From JBHJGP01 sp050331695 (lineage in GTDB: Bacteria; Pseudomonadota; Alphaproteobacteria; Geminicoccales; Geminicoccaceae): a stretch of 64,000 nucleotides of DNA. The stretch covers positions 1 to 64,000 of the forward strand of contig JBHJGP010000010.1 of assembly GCA_050331695.1 (NCBI GenBank). Direction: 5' to 3'. The notes under the pieces were generated by a model. The model saw only the letters and a program-made list of their open reading frames with translations, searched no databases and was not told where the DNA came from. The translations under genes and the position numbers were made by a program. The number at the start of each line of letters is the position of its first letter. The first letter of the stretch is position 1. Shown piece after piece: positions 9,185 through 17,247 of the stretch.

Positions 9185-10086
9185 GCCCCCTGATCGAACG
9201 CCTCCCGCCGGTGCGCGGTCGCTGCCAGGCCGACGCCTCGCTGGCGCGCCTGGCCTGGATGCGGGTCGGCGGCCCGGCGGACGTCTTGTTTCAGCCGGCC
9301 GACGTCGAGGATCTTCAGACCTTTCTCGCTCAGGTGCCGGCTGAGGTGCCGCTCACGGTCATCGGCGTCGCATCCAACATGCTGATTCGGGATGGTGGGA
9401 TCGAGGGTGTGGTCATCCGCCTCGGCGGCGCGCTTCGGGCGTTCACCGCGGAGGACAACCGGGTTCGCGTCGGTGCCGGGCTTCTGGATCGTTCGGTCGC
9501 GATCAAGGCGGCGGAGCAAGGTCTTGCCGGGCTCGAATTCTTCGTCGGTATCCCCGGCACCATCGGCGGTGCCGTTCGGATGAACGCGGGCGCCTTCGGC
9601 GGTGAGACCAAGGACCGGTTCGTTTCCTGCACCGCGCTCGATCGCCAGGGCACCGTCCACGAGCTGACTGCGGCCGATCTCGGCTTCGCCTACCGCCATT
9701 CCGAGCTGCCGGCCGACTGGATCGTCGTCGAAGCGGTGTTCGAGACCGAGCCCGGTGATACCGCTCGCATCAGGGCGCGGATTGAGGAGATCAAGGAGGA
9801 GCGGGCGGCAAGCCAGCCGATCAAGGTCGCGACCGGTGGCAGCACCTTCAAGAACCCACCGGGCGAGAGCGCTTGGCGGTTGATCGATCGAGCCGGCTGT
9901 CGTGGCCGTCGCCGGGGCGGCGCCCAGGTCAGCGAGAAGCATTGCAACTTCCTGATCAATACAGGCGACGCCACGGCCGCTGATCTCGAGAGGCTGGGCG
10001 AGGAAGTGCGCGAGATCGTCGCCGCCGACAGCGACATCACGCTCGAGTGGGAGATCCGCCGGGTGGGCCGGGAGCTCGTGCGATGA
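9181..10086 (+). CDS. murB: UDP-N-acetylenolpyruvoylglucosamine reductase MurB
   Basis: FAD-dependent reductase that forms UDP-MurNAc. 301 aa, the shorter MurB class common in alphaproteobacteria. FAD-binding stretches include GVASNMLIRDGG near 62-73 and GIPGTIGGAVRMNAGAFG near 123-140; YRHS follows at 171-174, the proton-donor serine in GSTFKNP at 220-226 and the C-terminal glutamate in EWEIRRVG. The start overlaps the murC stop (ATGA). No defects seen. Confidence 0.95.
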   Translation: MSPLIERLPPVRGRCQADASLARLAWMRVGGPADVLFQPADVEDLQTFLAQVPAEVPLTVIGVASNMLIRDGGIEGVVIRLGGALRAFTAEDNRVRVGAGLLDRSVAIKAAEQGLAGLEFFVGIPGTIGGAVRMNAGAFGGETKDRFVSCTALDRQGTVHELTAADLGFAYRHSELPADWIVVEAVFETEPGDTARIRARIEEIKEERAASQPIKVATGGSTFKNPPGESAWRLIDRAGCRGRRRGGAQVSEKHCNFLINTGDATAADLERLGEEVREIVAADSDITLEWEIRRVGRELVR

Positions 10087-10994
10087 GCGCCCATGTCGCC
10101 GTGCTGATGGGCGGCCTGTCGGTGGAGCGGGACGTTTCGCTGGTGAGCGGCGTGGCCTGTGCCGAGGCGCTTGGTCGCCGTGGCTACGGCACGAGCAAGA
10201 TCGATGTCGGCCGTGATCTGGCCGAACAGCTTGCCGCGCTTGAGCCGGATGTCTGTTTCAATGCGCTTCACGGTCGTTTTGGTGAGGATGGCTGCGTGCA
10301 AGGCGTCCTCGAGACCCTGGCCATCCCCTACACCCATTCGGGCGTCCGGGCCTCGGCCGTGGCGATGCACAAACCCACCGCCAAGACGCTGTTCGAGGCT
10401 GCAGGTGTCCGCTGCCCGCAAGGCGTGATCGCCGATTGGGCGACGATCGGCCGGGGCGAGGCGATGTCCGTGCCCTTCGTCGCCAAGCCGATCGCCGAGG
10501 GCTCCAGTGTCGGCGTCTACATCGTCCTCGACGAGGGTGATCCGGTCTTGAGACGCAACCCGGAGCCGGACGAGGGGCCGTTTCTGGTCGAGCCGTTCGT
10601 TCAGGGCCTGGAGCTTTCGGTGGCGGTTCTCGACGGCGAGCCGCTGACGGTGACGGAGATCAAGCCCAGCGAAGGGTTTTACGATTATCGGGCCAAATAC
10701 ACCGAAGGCGCGGCCGAACACATTCTGCCGGCGGCGTTGCCCGAGCCTGTGTTCGAGGCAGCGCTCGTCAATGCAGCGATCGCCCACGAAACCTTGGGCT
10801 GCCGAGGCTTGAGCCGGGCTGATTTCCGCTACGATCCGACGCCGGCCGATGCCGACGGTCTCTTCTTGTTGGAGATCAACACCCAGCCGGGCATGACGCC
10901 TTTGTCCCTGGCGCCCGAGCAAGCCCATTATCGGGGCATCGAGTTCGACGAGCTGGTGGTCCGGCTGGTGGAGGACGCGTCATGCGCCCGGTAA
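10083..10994 (+). CDS. ddl: D-alanine-D-alanine ligase
   Basis: ATP-grasp ligase that makes D-Ala-D-Ala for MurF. ATG 10083 is chosen (ATGA overlap with the murB stop; product begins MSAHVAVLMGGLSVERDVSL, as in DdlB proteins); 303 aa. The ATP-grasp segments FVAKPIAEGSSVGV and the metal-binding C-terminal LLEINTQPGMTPLSL are intact. The last 13 bp overlap ftsQ in another frame. Being inside the dcw cluster, it is the DdlB-type copy. Confidence 0.94.
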   Translation: MSAHVAVLMGGLSVERDVSLVSGVACAEALGRRGYGTSKIDVGRDLAEQLAALEPDVCFNALHGRFGEDGCVQGVLETLAIPYTHSGVRASAVAMHKPTAKTLFEAAGVRCPQGVIADWATIGRGEAMSVPFVAKPIAEGSSVGVYIVLDEGDPVLRRNPEPDEGPFLVEPFVQGLELSVAVLDGEPLTVTEIKPSEGFYDYRAKYTEGAAEHILPAALPEPVFEAALVNAAIAHETLGCRGLSRADFRYDPTPADADGLFLLEINTQPGMTPLSLAPEQAHYRGIEFDELVVRLVEDASCAR

Positions 10995-11794
10995 CAGCGA
11001 CCAAGGCCCGGGCCAAGCGGACACCGCCGCGCAAGAGGCCGATGCCGACCTGGCTGAAGCGCTTCGCCTGGAGCGTCGTCGCGGTCCTCATCGTCCTGGT
11101 CGCCGGGACCGGCATCTCGATCCCGCTTCGCAACGGTGCGATCGCGTCCCTTGGGCACAGCCTCAATCAGGAACTGATGGGCCTCAGCCGCCACGCCAAT
11201 CTGGTGGTCGCCAGCGTCCAGGTGAGCGGCGCCGCGCGCACCCCTAAAGCGTCCATTCTCGAGACGCTGAATGTGGATCGGAAGACGCCGATCCTCGACG
11301 TCGACATCGATGCGGCAAGGGCCAAGCTGGCGTCACTTCCCTGGGTCCGTGAGGTGAGTGTCCGGCGCATCCTGCCCGGCACGCTGGCGGTCTCGATCCA
11401 GGAGCATGAGCCGGTCGCCGTGCGCCATGATGCCGAAGGCGAAGTGTTGATGGGCGGCGATGGCGCGGCCATCCGAATTGCCGATCTGGAGCCGTTCGAC
11501 CGCTTGCCGCGGGTTGTCGGTTCGGGGGATGCCGAGACGGTTCGATCCCTGATCAAGGCGATCGGTGCGAACCGGGATCTCGCCGGCCAGCTCAAGGCCC
11601 TGGAGTGGGTCGATGGCCGGCTTTGGGTTCTGACGATGGCGACGGGGGTGGCCGTGATCCTGCCCGAAGCCGATCCGTACCAGGGGATCCGCACGCTCGC
11701 GACCCTCGAAAGCCAACACCGCGTGCTCAGCAAGGCTCTGGTCCAGATCGACCTGCGGCTGGCCGACCGCGCGGTGATAACCCCGATGTTATGA
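10982..11794 (+). CDS. ftsQ: Cell division protein FtsQ
   Basis: Bitopic divisome protein linking early and late division proteins. 270 aa: a basic cytoplasmic tail (rich in K/R, residues 1-24), one transmembrane helix at about 26-45, then a periplasmic POTRA domain (about 75-145, with NVDRKTPILDVDIDAAR and LPWVREVSVRR) and the FtsQ C-terminal domain. Overlaps the end of ddl by 13 bp and precedes ftsA by 15 bp. Confidence 0.92.
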   Translation: MRPVTATKARAKRTPPRKRPMPTWLKRFAWSVVAVLIVLVAGTGISIPLRNGAIASLGHSLNQELMGLSRHANLVVASVQVSGAARTPKASILETLNVDRKTPILDVDIDAARAKLASLPWVREVSVRRILPGTLAVSIQEHEPVAVRHDAEGEVLMGGDGAAIRIADLEPFDRLPRVVGSGDAETVRSLIKAIGANRDLAGQLKALEWVDGRLWVLTMATGVAVILPEADPYQGIRTLATLESQHRVLSKALVQIDLRLADRAVITPML

Positions 11795-11809
11795 CGTAAA
11801 GGGCGCTCG

Positions 11810-13114
11810 ATGAAGCTTTCCTCGACTATGGCTTGTCAACGTCCGCTACAGCGGCTGCGGGGTGCTGGTCCGTGGGCCGTCTTGGATGTGGGCAGCAGCA
11901 AACTCTGTTGCGCCATCGCGCGGCGCCGCGGCACCGGCCTGCAGCTGCTGGGCCTCGGCTATCAGATGGCCGAAGGCTTTCACGCCGGCGAGGTGGTCGA
12001 TGCCCGGGCGGCGGAACTGTCCTTGCGGGCCGTGCTTCACGAGGCCGAGCAGCAGGCGGGCCTGGTTTTGCGGGAGACCGCGCTCAGCATCGTTGGCGGC
12101 GCGCTGCAATCGGGCACGGTGGATGCGACACTCATGCTCGAAGGCCGCGCAGTGATCGCCGATCACGTCGAAAGCATGCTCGCCAAGGCACGTACCGACG
12201 GGGTCGCCGACAGCTACACCATCATTCATGCGGTGCCCCGTAGCTTCACCATCGACGGCGGCCGGCCGCTCCAGGATCCGGTCGGCATGCGCGGCCACGA
12301 ACTCAAGGCCAAGGTCCATTTGGTCGCCGCGCGCAAGCTGCCGCTGAACCAGCTGATCCAGCTGCTGGCGCGCTGTTACGTCGACGTCAAACAGGTGGTT
12401 GCTGCGCCCTATGCCGCTGCGCTGTCGGTCCTGACCGAGGAGGAAGCCCGGCGTGGCGCGATCGTCCTGGACATGGGGGCGGCGAGCACCGGTGTCGCCG
12501 CGGTGGTCGAGGGACGCCTTGCCCATCTCGGGACCGTCGGCCAGGGCGGCCAGCATGTGACCCAGGATCTCGCCCGGTCCCTCCGCATCGGTCAGGACGA
12601 CGCGGAACGGCTCAAAACGACCAAAGGCTGCGTCGTCGATCGGGCCTGCGACGAGCTGGAGGCCATCGAGCTCACCCTGCTCGGCGACACCGGTCACGCG
12701 CCGGGATTGGTCGAGCTCAGTCGGGGCGATCTGTCGAGGCTGTTGCGGCCCCGGGTGATCCAAATCCTGGAACAGACTTACGCCTCCTGGGCGCAGGCGC
12801 CGGCCCAGGTTCGAAACGGCTCGGCGTCGTCTCTGGTTCTCACCGGGGGTGCTTGCCAGCTGGAAGGCATGGTCGAGCTCGCAAGCGAGGTCTTTCAGAT
12901 CGACGCCCGTGCGGGCCAACCGGCTGCTTGCCTGGGTCTCGGCGAACGCCAGCGGGTGCCGAACTGCGCGGCGGTCGCCGGAGCCATCGCCTTAGTCGCC
13001 GGCAATGATGGCGGCTCGGGCCTCAACATCCACACCAAGAGCAGTCTGTGGCGAACCAGTTTCGATCGGGTCGGTCGCTGGTTTCGCGAAGGAATCGTGG
13101 CGGTCGAAGCATGA
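11810..13114 (+). CDS. ftsA: Cell division protein FtsA
   Basis: Actin-like ATPase that tethers FtsZ filaments to the inner membrane. 434 aa. The phosphate-1 loop LDVGSSKLCCAI lies near 24-35, a second nucleotide-binding loop VLDMGAASTGVA near 219-230, and the adenosine-binding LTGGACQLEG near 344-353. The C terminus carries the membrane-targeting amphipathic helix, with FDRVGRWFREGI. A 73-bp gap with repeated sequence separates it from ftsZ. Confidence 0.95.
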   Translation: MKLSSTMACQRPLQRLRGAGPWAVLDVGSSKLCCAIARRRGTGLQLLGLGYQMAEGFHAGEVVDARAAELSLRAVLHEAEQQAGLVLRETALSIVGGALQSGTVDATLMLEGRAVIADHVESMLAKARTDGVADSYTIIHAVPRSFTIDGGRPLQDPVGMRGHELKAKVHLVAARKLPLNQLIQLLARCYVDVKQVVAAPYAAALSVLTEEEARRGAIVLDMGAASTGVAAVVEGRLAHLGTVGQGGQHVTQDLARSLRIGQDDAERLKTTKGCVVDRACDELEAIELTLLGDTGHAPGLVELSRGDLSRLLRPRVIQILEQTYASWAQAPAQVRNGSASSLVLTGGACQLEGMVELASEVFQIDARAGQPAACLGLGERQRVPNCAAVAGAIALVAGNDGGSGLNIHTKSSLWRTSFDRVGRWFREGIVAVEA

Positions 13115-13119
13115 CGTCT

Positions 13120-13171
13120 GAAGGGTCCAGGCGGGCGGCCGCGCGGTCGAAGGGTCTTTACTTGAAGGGTC
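13120..13171 (+). repeat. Three copies of GAAGGGTC upstream of ftsZ
   Basis: The 73-bp ftsA-ftsZ gap holds three exact direct copies of the octamer GAAGGGTC, at 13120-13127, 13149-13156 and 13164-13171. The start-to-start spacings are 29 and 15 bp. The last copy ends 6 bp before the GGAGGA ribosome-binding site of ftsZ. No function is known to me; a protein-binding or leader-RNA role is possible. Confidence 0.6.
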
Positions 13172-13187
13172 ATCAACGGAGGAAGGT

Positions 13188-14702
13188 ATGACGTTAAATC
13201 TCAGCATTCAGACCACCCATGAGCTCAAGCCGAAGATCACGGTGATCGGCGTCGGCGGTGCCGGCGGTAATGCGGTTACCAACATGATCCAGGCGCATCT
13301 GGAAGGCGTCGAGTTCGTCGTCGCCAACACCGATCATCAGGCCTTGAGCCAGATGCTCACCGACCGGCGCATCCAGTTGGGCACCAGCATCACCAACGGT
13401 CTCGGCGCCGGCGCCAGGCCCGAGGTCGGCCGCTCGGCGGCGGAAGAAGCCTTGGACGAGATCCTGGCGGAAGTCGACGGCAGTCACATGGTCTTCATCA
13501 CCGCCGGCATGGGCGGCGGCACAGGCACAGGCGCCGCCCCGGTGATCGCCCGCGCAGTTCGTGAGCGCGGCATTCTTACGGTCGGTGTGGTGACCAAGCC
13601 CTTCTCCTTTGAAGGGGCGCATCGGATGCGCGTCGCCGAGGCCGGTCTGGAAGACCTTCAGCAATATGTCGACACGCTGATCGTGATCCCCAATCAGAAC
13701 CTGTTCCGCATCGCCAATGAGCGAACGACCCTCGCCGAGGCGTTCGGTCTTGCCGACCAGGTCCTGCACATGGGTGTCCGGGGCGTCACCGACCTGATCG
13801 TCATGCCGGGCCTGATCAATCTCGACTTCGCTGACATCCGGACGGTGATGGCCGAGATGGGCAAGGCGATGATGGGCACGGGCGAGGCCGAGGGCGACCG
13901 CCGGGCGATCGAAGCCGCCGAGGCGGCGATCTCCAACCCGCTGCTCGACGAGGTGTCGATGAAGGGCGCGGGCGGTGTCCTCATCAACATCACCGGCGGT
14001 ACCGACATGACCCTGTTCGAGGTCGATGCGGCGGCCAACCGGATCAGGGACGAGGTCGACGAACACGCCAACATCATCTTCGGCTCGACCTATGATGAGA
14101 CCATGCAGGGGAGGATGCGGGTTTCGGTCGTGGCCACCGGCATCGAAGGCTCCAGCCGCGCCCGGGTCGCCCCGGAACCGGCCGCCGAGACCCTGCCGAC
14201 CAATGGTGGCGGCATTCCCAATCCGGCGACGGCTTTGCGGATGGCGGCAGAGGCTGCACGCCAACAGCCGATGCATCACGCCGCTCAGCCGCAGCCGGCC
14301 TCGGATCAGGCTGCCTTCGATCCCCGTCGGCCGGTGCGCCGCCTGATCGATCCGGATGTGTCGGCAACCGAGGAGCAGGATCGGCGTTGGGACCCCCGGC
14401 AGGGCTATGTGCCGCCGGCCTCGGTCGACGGTCCGATCGGCCGGGAAGCCACCGTCAGCCCGGCCGCCACACTCGCCGGTGCCGGTCAACCGGCCAAGAG
14501 CCTGTTCCGGCGGGTGGCCCAGGGTTTGTATGGCCGCCGCGACGATGATCCAGACGAGGCGCTGCGCTCGCACAGTGAGCGTCTCAACGCACAGGCGAAG
14601 CCGGAGAGGCTGCCTGCACCCGCCCGTGTCACGGTGACCGCAGCCGAGGATGAGGTGGGCGATATCCCCGAATTTCTTAAGCGGGAAAAAGTAGACGCTT
14701 AA
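13188..14702 (+). CDS. ftsZ: Cell division GTPase FtsZ
   Basis: Tubulin-like GTPase that forms the cytokinetic ring. 504 aa, long because of a variable Pro/Ala-rich linker (about 330-480), as is usual in alphaproteobacteria. The tubulin signature GGGTGTGAAP is at 109-118, the N-terminal nucleotide loop GVGGAGGNAV at 21-30, and the C-terminal FtsA-binding peptide DIPEFLKR is close to the end. A strong Shine-Dalgarno (GGAGGA, 13178-13183) precedes ATG 13188. Confidence 0.97.
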   Translation: MTLNLSIQTTHELKPKITVIGVGGAGGNAVTNMIQAHLEGVEFVVANTDHQALSQMLTDRRIQLGTSITNGLGAGARPEVGRSAAEEALDEILAEVDGSHMVFITAGMGGGTGTGAAPVIARAVRERGILTVGVVTKPFSFEGAHRMRVAEAGLEDLQQYVDTLIVIPNQNLFRIANERTTLAEAFGLADQVLHMGVRGVTDLIVMPGLINLDFADIRTVMAEMGKAMMGTGEAEGDRRAIEAAEAAISNPLLDEVSMKGAGGVLINITGGTDMTLFEVDAAANRIRDEVDEHANIIFGSTYDETMQGRMRVSVVATGIEGSSRARVAPEPAAETLPTNGGGIPNPATALRMAAEAARQQPMHHAAQPQPASDQAAFDPRRPVRRLIDPDVSATEEQDRRWDPRQGYVPPASVDGPIGREATVSPAATLAGAGQPAKSLFRRVAQGLYGRRDDDPDEALRSHSERLNAQAKPERLPAPARVTVTAAEDEVGDIPEFLKREKVDA

Positions 14703-14721
14703 CAAGTTAAGTTGAGATAGA

Positions 14722-14769
14722 GCTTCAAGTCACTCTTGTAACAATCTGTCACAAAGAGTGATTTGAAGC
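14722..14769 (+). repeat. 16-bp inverted repeat in the ftsZ-lpxC gap
   Basis: Arms 14722-14737 (GCTTCAAGTCACTCTT) and 14754-14769 (AAGAGTGATTTGAAGC) pair along 16 positions with a single G-T, around a 16-nt loop. Spanning the loop are two near-identical octamers, TGTAACAA (14737-14744) and TGTCACAA (14747-14754), exactly 10 bp apart. No T-run follows the second arm, so it is not a standard intrinsic terminator; it could be an attenuating or processing hairpin or a protein-binding site controlling lpxC. Confidence 0.7.
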
Positions 14770-14850
14770 CTCGACTGCTGGTTGCTAACTCTACAAAGCG
14801 GCGGGTTGCCGTACCGCCGGCATTGTTTGTCTAGCGTCAGAGGGCCGTTC

Positions 14851-15795
14851 ATGCAGTCGACCGCCACCACCCATCATCAGCTCAGGCGTCAGCATAGCTT
14901 GCGCCAGGCGATCTGCTGTGTCGGAACCGGTCTTCACAAGGGGACCCGGGTGAGCATGACCCTTCGGCCCGGCCCCGTTGATAGCGGCATCCACTTCCTT
15001 CGTGACGATCGGCCGGGCAGCGTTGCGCTGCCCGCGCTGTTCGACCGGGTGTCCGACACCCGTCTCAGCACGACGTTGGCGGGACGCGACGGCACGAGGG
15101 TCGCGACCGTTGAACATCTCATGGCTGCTTTCGCCGCCTGCGGCATCGACAATGCCGTGGTCGAATTAAGCGGCGGTGAGGTGCCGATCATGGACGGCAG
15201 TGCCCAGCCGTTCGTGTTCTTGATGGAATGCGCCGGTGTGGTCGAGCAAGACGCCCCCCGACGTTTCATTCAAATCTTGCGCCCCATCCGTGTCGAGGAA
15301 GGCAGCTCTTCCGTAGAGCTTCTTCCCGGTGTCGGTTTCACGCTCAACGCCTGTATCGCCTTCGATCATCCGGTCATCGGCGAGCAGGCGTTGACGCACG
15401 AATTCAGCGTCGACGGCTTCAAGGGCGAGGTCGCCGACGCCCGGACCTTTGGTTTCGCCGAACAGCTCGAGCAGCTCCGGGCCCAGGGACTGGCTCTCGG
15501 CGGCTCGCTCGAGAATGCCGTCGCTGTTTGCGCTAACGGTGTTCTCAATCCCGAAGGTCTGCGTTATCCGGACGAATTCGTCCGCCACAAGGTTCTTGAC
15601 GCGGTCGGTGATCTGTATCTTTCGGGCAGCCAGATCATCGGCGAGTATCGCGGTGTCCGCGCAGGCCATACGGTTCACAACAAGCTGCTGCGCGCCTTGT
15701 TCGCCAACCCTGGCGCCTGGCGCTGGGTTGAGCAGGATGAGGCAGGCACGGTTCTGCCAATGGTCGATCTTCCGGCGACGGCCGCGGCGTCTTAG
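14851..15795 (+). CDS. lpxC: UDP-3-O-acyl-GlcNAc deacetylase LpxC
   Basis: Zinc-dependent committed enzyme of lipid A synthesis, cytoplasmic. ATG 14851 is preferred (AGAGGG upstream, 314 aa, usual size); an in-frame start at 14782 would add 23 unconserved residues overlapping the hairpin region. The zinc ligand His in TVEHLMAAF is at 89, the second His/Asp pair in RHKVLDAVGDLYL near 248-252 and the catalytic His in GHTVHNKLLRAL near 272. Ends in TAG. Presence of lpxC shows the organism makes an LPS outer membrane. Confidence 0.95.
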   Translation: MQSTATTHHQLRRQHSLRQAICCVGTGLHKGTRVSMTLRPGPVDSGIHFLRDDRPGSVALPALFDRVSDTRLSTTLAGRDGTRVATVEHLMAAFAACGIDNAVVELSGGEVPIMDGSAQPFVFLMECAGVVEQDAPRRFIQILRPIRVEEGSSSVELLPGVGFTLNACIAFDHPVIGEQALTHEFSVDGFKGEVADARTFGFAEQLEQLRAQGLALGGSLENAVAVCANGVLNPEGLRYPDEFVRHKVLDAVGDLYLSGSQIIGEYRGVRAGHTVHNKLLRALFANPGAWRWVEQDEAGTVLPMVDLPATAAAS

Positions 15796-15864
15796 GTCTG
15801 GTCCGAAGCCAGCCTCAACGGCGGTGGCTCAGCTAAGTCTTTCAGCGAGCCATCTCTGGCGAGG

Positions 15865-16260
15865 TCAATTCGTCGTCACGCCGTCGCGTTCGAGCTCGGT
15901 CAGAGTTTTGACCAGGCCCACGAGTGCCGATTTGACGTCGCCATTGCCTAGTTTGGCAAAACCGCGTGCCAATTCGATCGTCGGTCGGTCCCGGCCCCCA
16001 TGATCGATTCCAGTCCCTTGTTTGCCATTGTCGCCGAGCTGGCTCGGAAAGAAGCTGGTGATGTCGACATTGAGACTTCGGGCGAGATCGAACAGTCGGG
16101 CGGCACTGATGCGGTTGGCGCCCCGTTCGTATTTTTGGATCTGCTGATATGAGATGGAAATGGCGTCAGCCAACTGTTCTTGTGTCATGCCGAGTTCTGT
16201 CCGCCGCTCGCGGATTTTCTCGCCGATGAACCGGTCGACGGGTGATGTCCCGGCTTTCAC
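15865..16260 (-). CDS. XRE-family transcriptional regulator
   Basis: 131-aa DNA-binding protein with one Cro/C1-type helix-turn-helix near 12-66 (TQEQLADAISISYQQIQKYE, then NRISAARLFDLA), followed by a variable region and a C-terminal helix. It resembles the short XRE regulators common in alphaproteobacteria (the PraR-like type), but its target is unknown. Start GTG 16260 with GGGGAAG upstream. It lies on the opposite strand between lpxC and bamD, interrupting a run otherwise all on the plus strand. Confidence 0.85.
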   Translation of the reverse strand: MKAGTSPVDRFIGEKIRERRTELGMTQEQLADAISISYQQIQKYERGANRISAARLFDLARSLNVDITSFFPSQLGDNGKQGTGIDHGGRDRPTIELARGFAKLGNGDVKSALVGLVKTLTELERDGVTTN

Positions 16261-16401
16261 TTTCGCTTCCCCGACTTGTGAGCGTTCCGCACGGCTACGG
16301 GTCGAGCTTGCGGATGCCGCATTTCGCCCGCGGTCGACACTGGCGATGTTTATTGCGCTCGGTTAGTTTGAGCGTGACCAGACCTTATCCATGGCTGAAA
16401 G

Positions 16402-17235
16402 GTGGGACAACAGGTGCGGTTCGAATTTCGTCCTTCCGTCCGTGTTTTGGCGTGCACCCTGATGCTTTGTTTGGGACTTGCCGCCTGCGGTGACCTTCCG
16501 GATCCGGAAACGGCAACCGTCATCGAAGAGCCGGTGGACGTCCTTTACAATCGGGCCGCGGCGCTCGCCGACGAGGGCAATCACACCGATGCAGCGGTGG
16601 CGTTCGAGGAGGTCGAGCGCCAGCATCCCTATTCGGAATGGGCCACGCGCTCGATGCTGATGGCGTCCTACAGCTATTACATGGCGCTGCAGTATGACGA
16701 GGCGATCTTCGCGGCGCAGAGATTTGTCGACCTCCATCCCGGCAATAAGGATGTCGACCACGCCTATTACCTGATCGCCCGGTCCTATTACGACCAGCTT
16801 TCCGACATCCGCCGCGATCAGGGAATGACCGAGAGCGCGATCCGCGCTTTCGAGGAGGTGATCGGACGGTTTCCCGAAACCGACTACGCCCGCGATGCCG
16901 AACTGAAGCTGGTGTTGGCTCGAGATCATCTTGCCGGCAAGGAAATGGACATCGGCCGCTACTACCTGAACCGCCAGGAATATGTGGCGGCGATCAATCG
17001 CTTCCGGTCGGTTGTCGAGCGTTATCAGACGACGACCCATGTACCTGAAGCCCTGCACAGGCTGGTCGAAGCCTATATGGCGCTCGGTGTTCGCGAGGAA
17101 GCTCGCGTTGCCGCCGCCTATCTCGGCCATAATTATCCCGGCAGCGAATGGTACGGGCGATCCTACGCGCTGCTCGAGGGCGAAGGGCTGGAACCGGCGA
17201 CCGAAGAGGGATCCTGGCTCAGCAGCCTGTTTTGA
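16402..17235 (+). CDS. bamD: Outer membrane assembly lipoprotein BamD
   Basis: Essential lipoprotein of the BAM complex, which inserts beta-barrel proteins into the outer membrane. Lipoprotein signal peptide with lipobox LAAC (Cys at residue 29 with this start), then about five TPR-like repeats, including AAVAFEEVERQHPYSEWA and EAIFAAQRFVDLHPGN. Two GTG starts are possible, 16402 (277 aa) and 16414 (273 aa); neither has an ideal Shine-Dalgarno, and both leave a normal signal peptide. Followed 12 bp later by recN. Confidence 0.92.
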   Translation: MGQQVRFEFRPSVRVLACTLMLCLGLAACGDLPDPETATVIEEPVDVLYNRAAALADEGNHTDAAVAFEEVERQHPYSEWATRSMLMASYSYYMALQYDEAIFAAQRFVDLHPGNKDVDHAYYLIARSYYDQLSDIRRDQGMTESAIRAFEEVIGRFPETDYARDAELKLVLARDHLAGKEMDIGRYYLNRQEYVAAINRFRSVVERYQTTTHVPEALHRLVEAYMALGVREEARVAAAYLGHNYPGSEWYGRSYALLEGEGLEPATEEGSWLSSLF

Positions 17236-17247
17236 TGTGCGAGGTCG

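Noticed and set aside
14699..14710. TTAAC-AA-GTTAA at the ftsZ stop as a CtrA site
   Set aside because: The TTAA halves are four bases apart, not seven.
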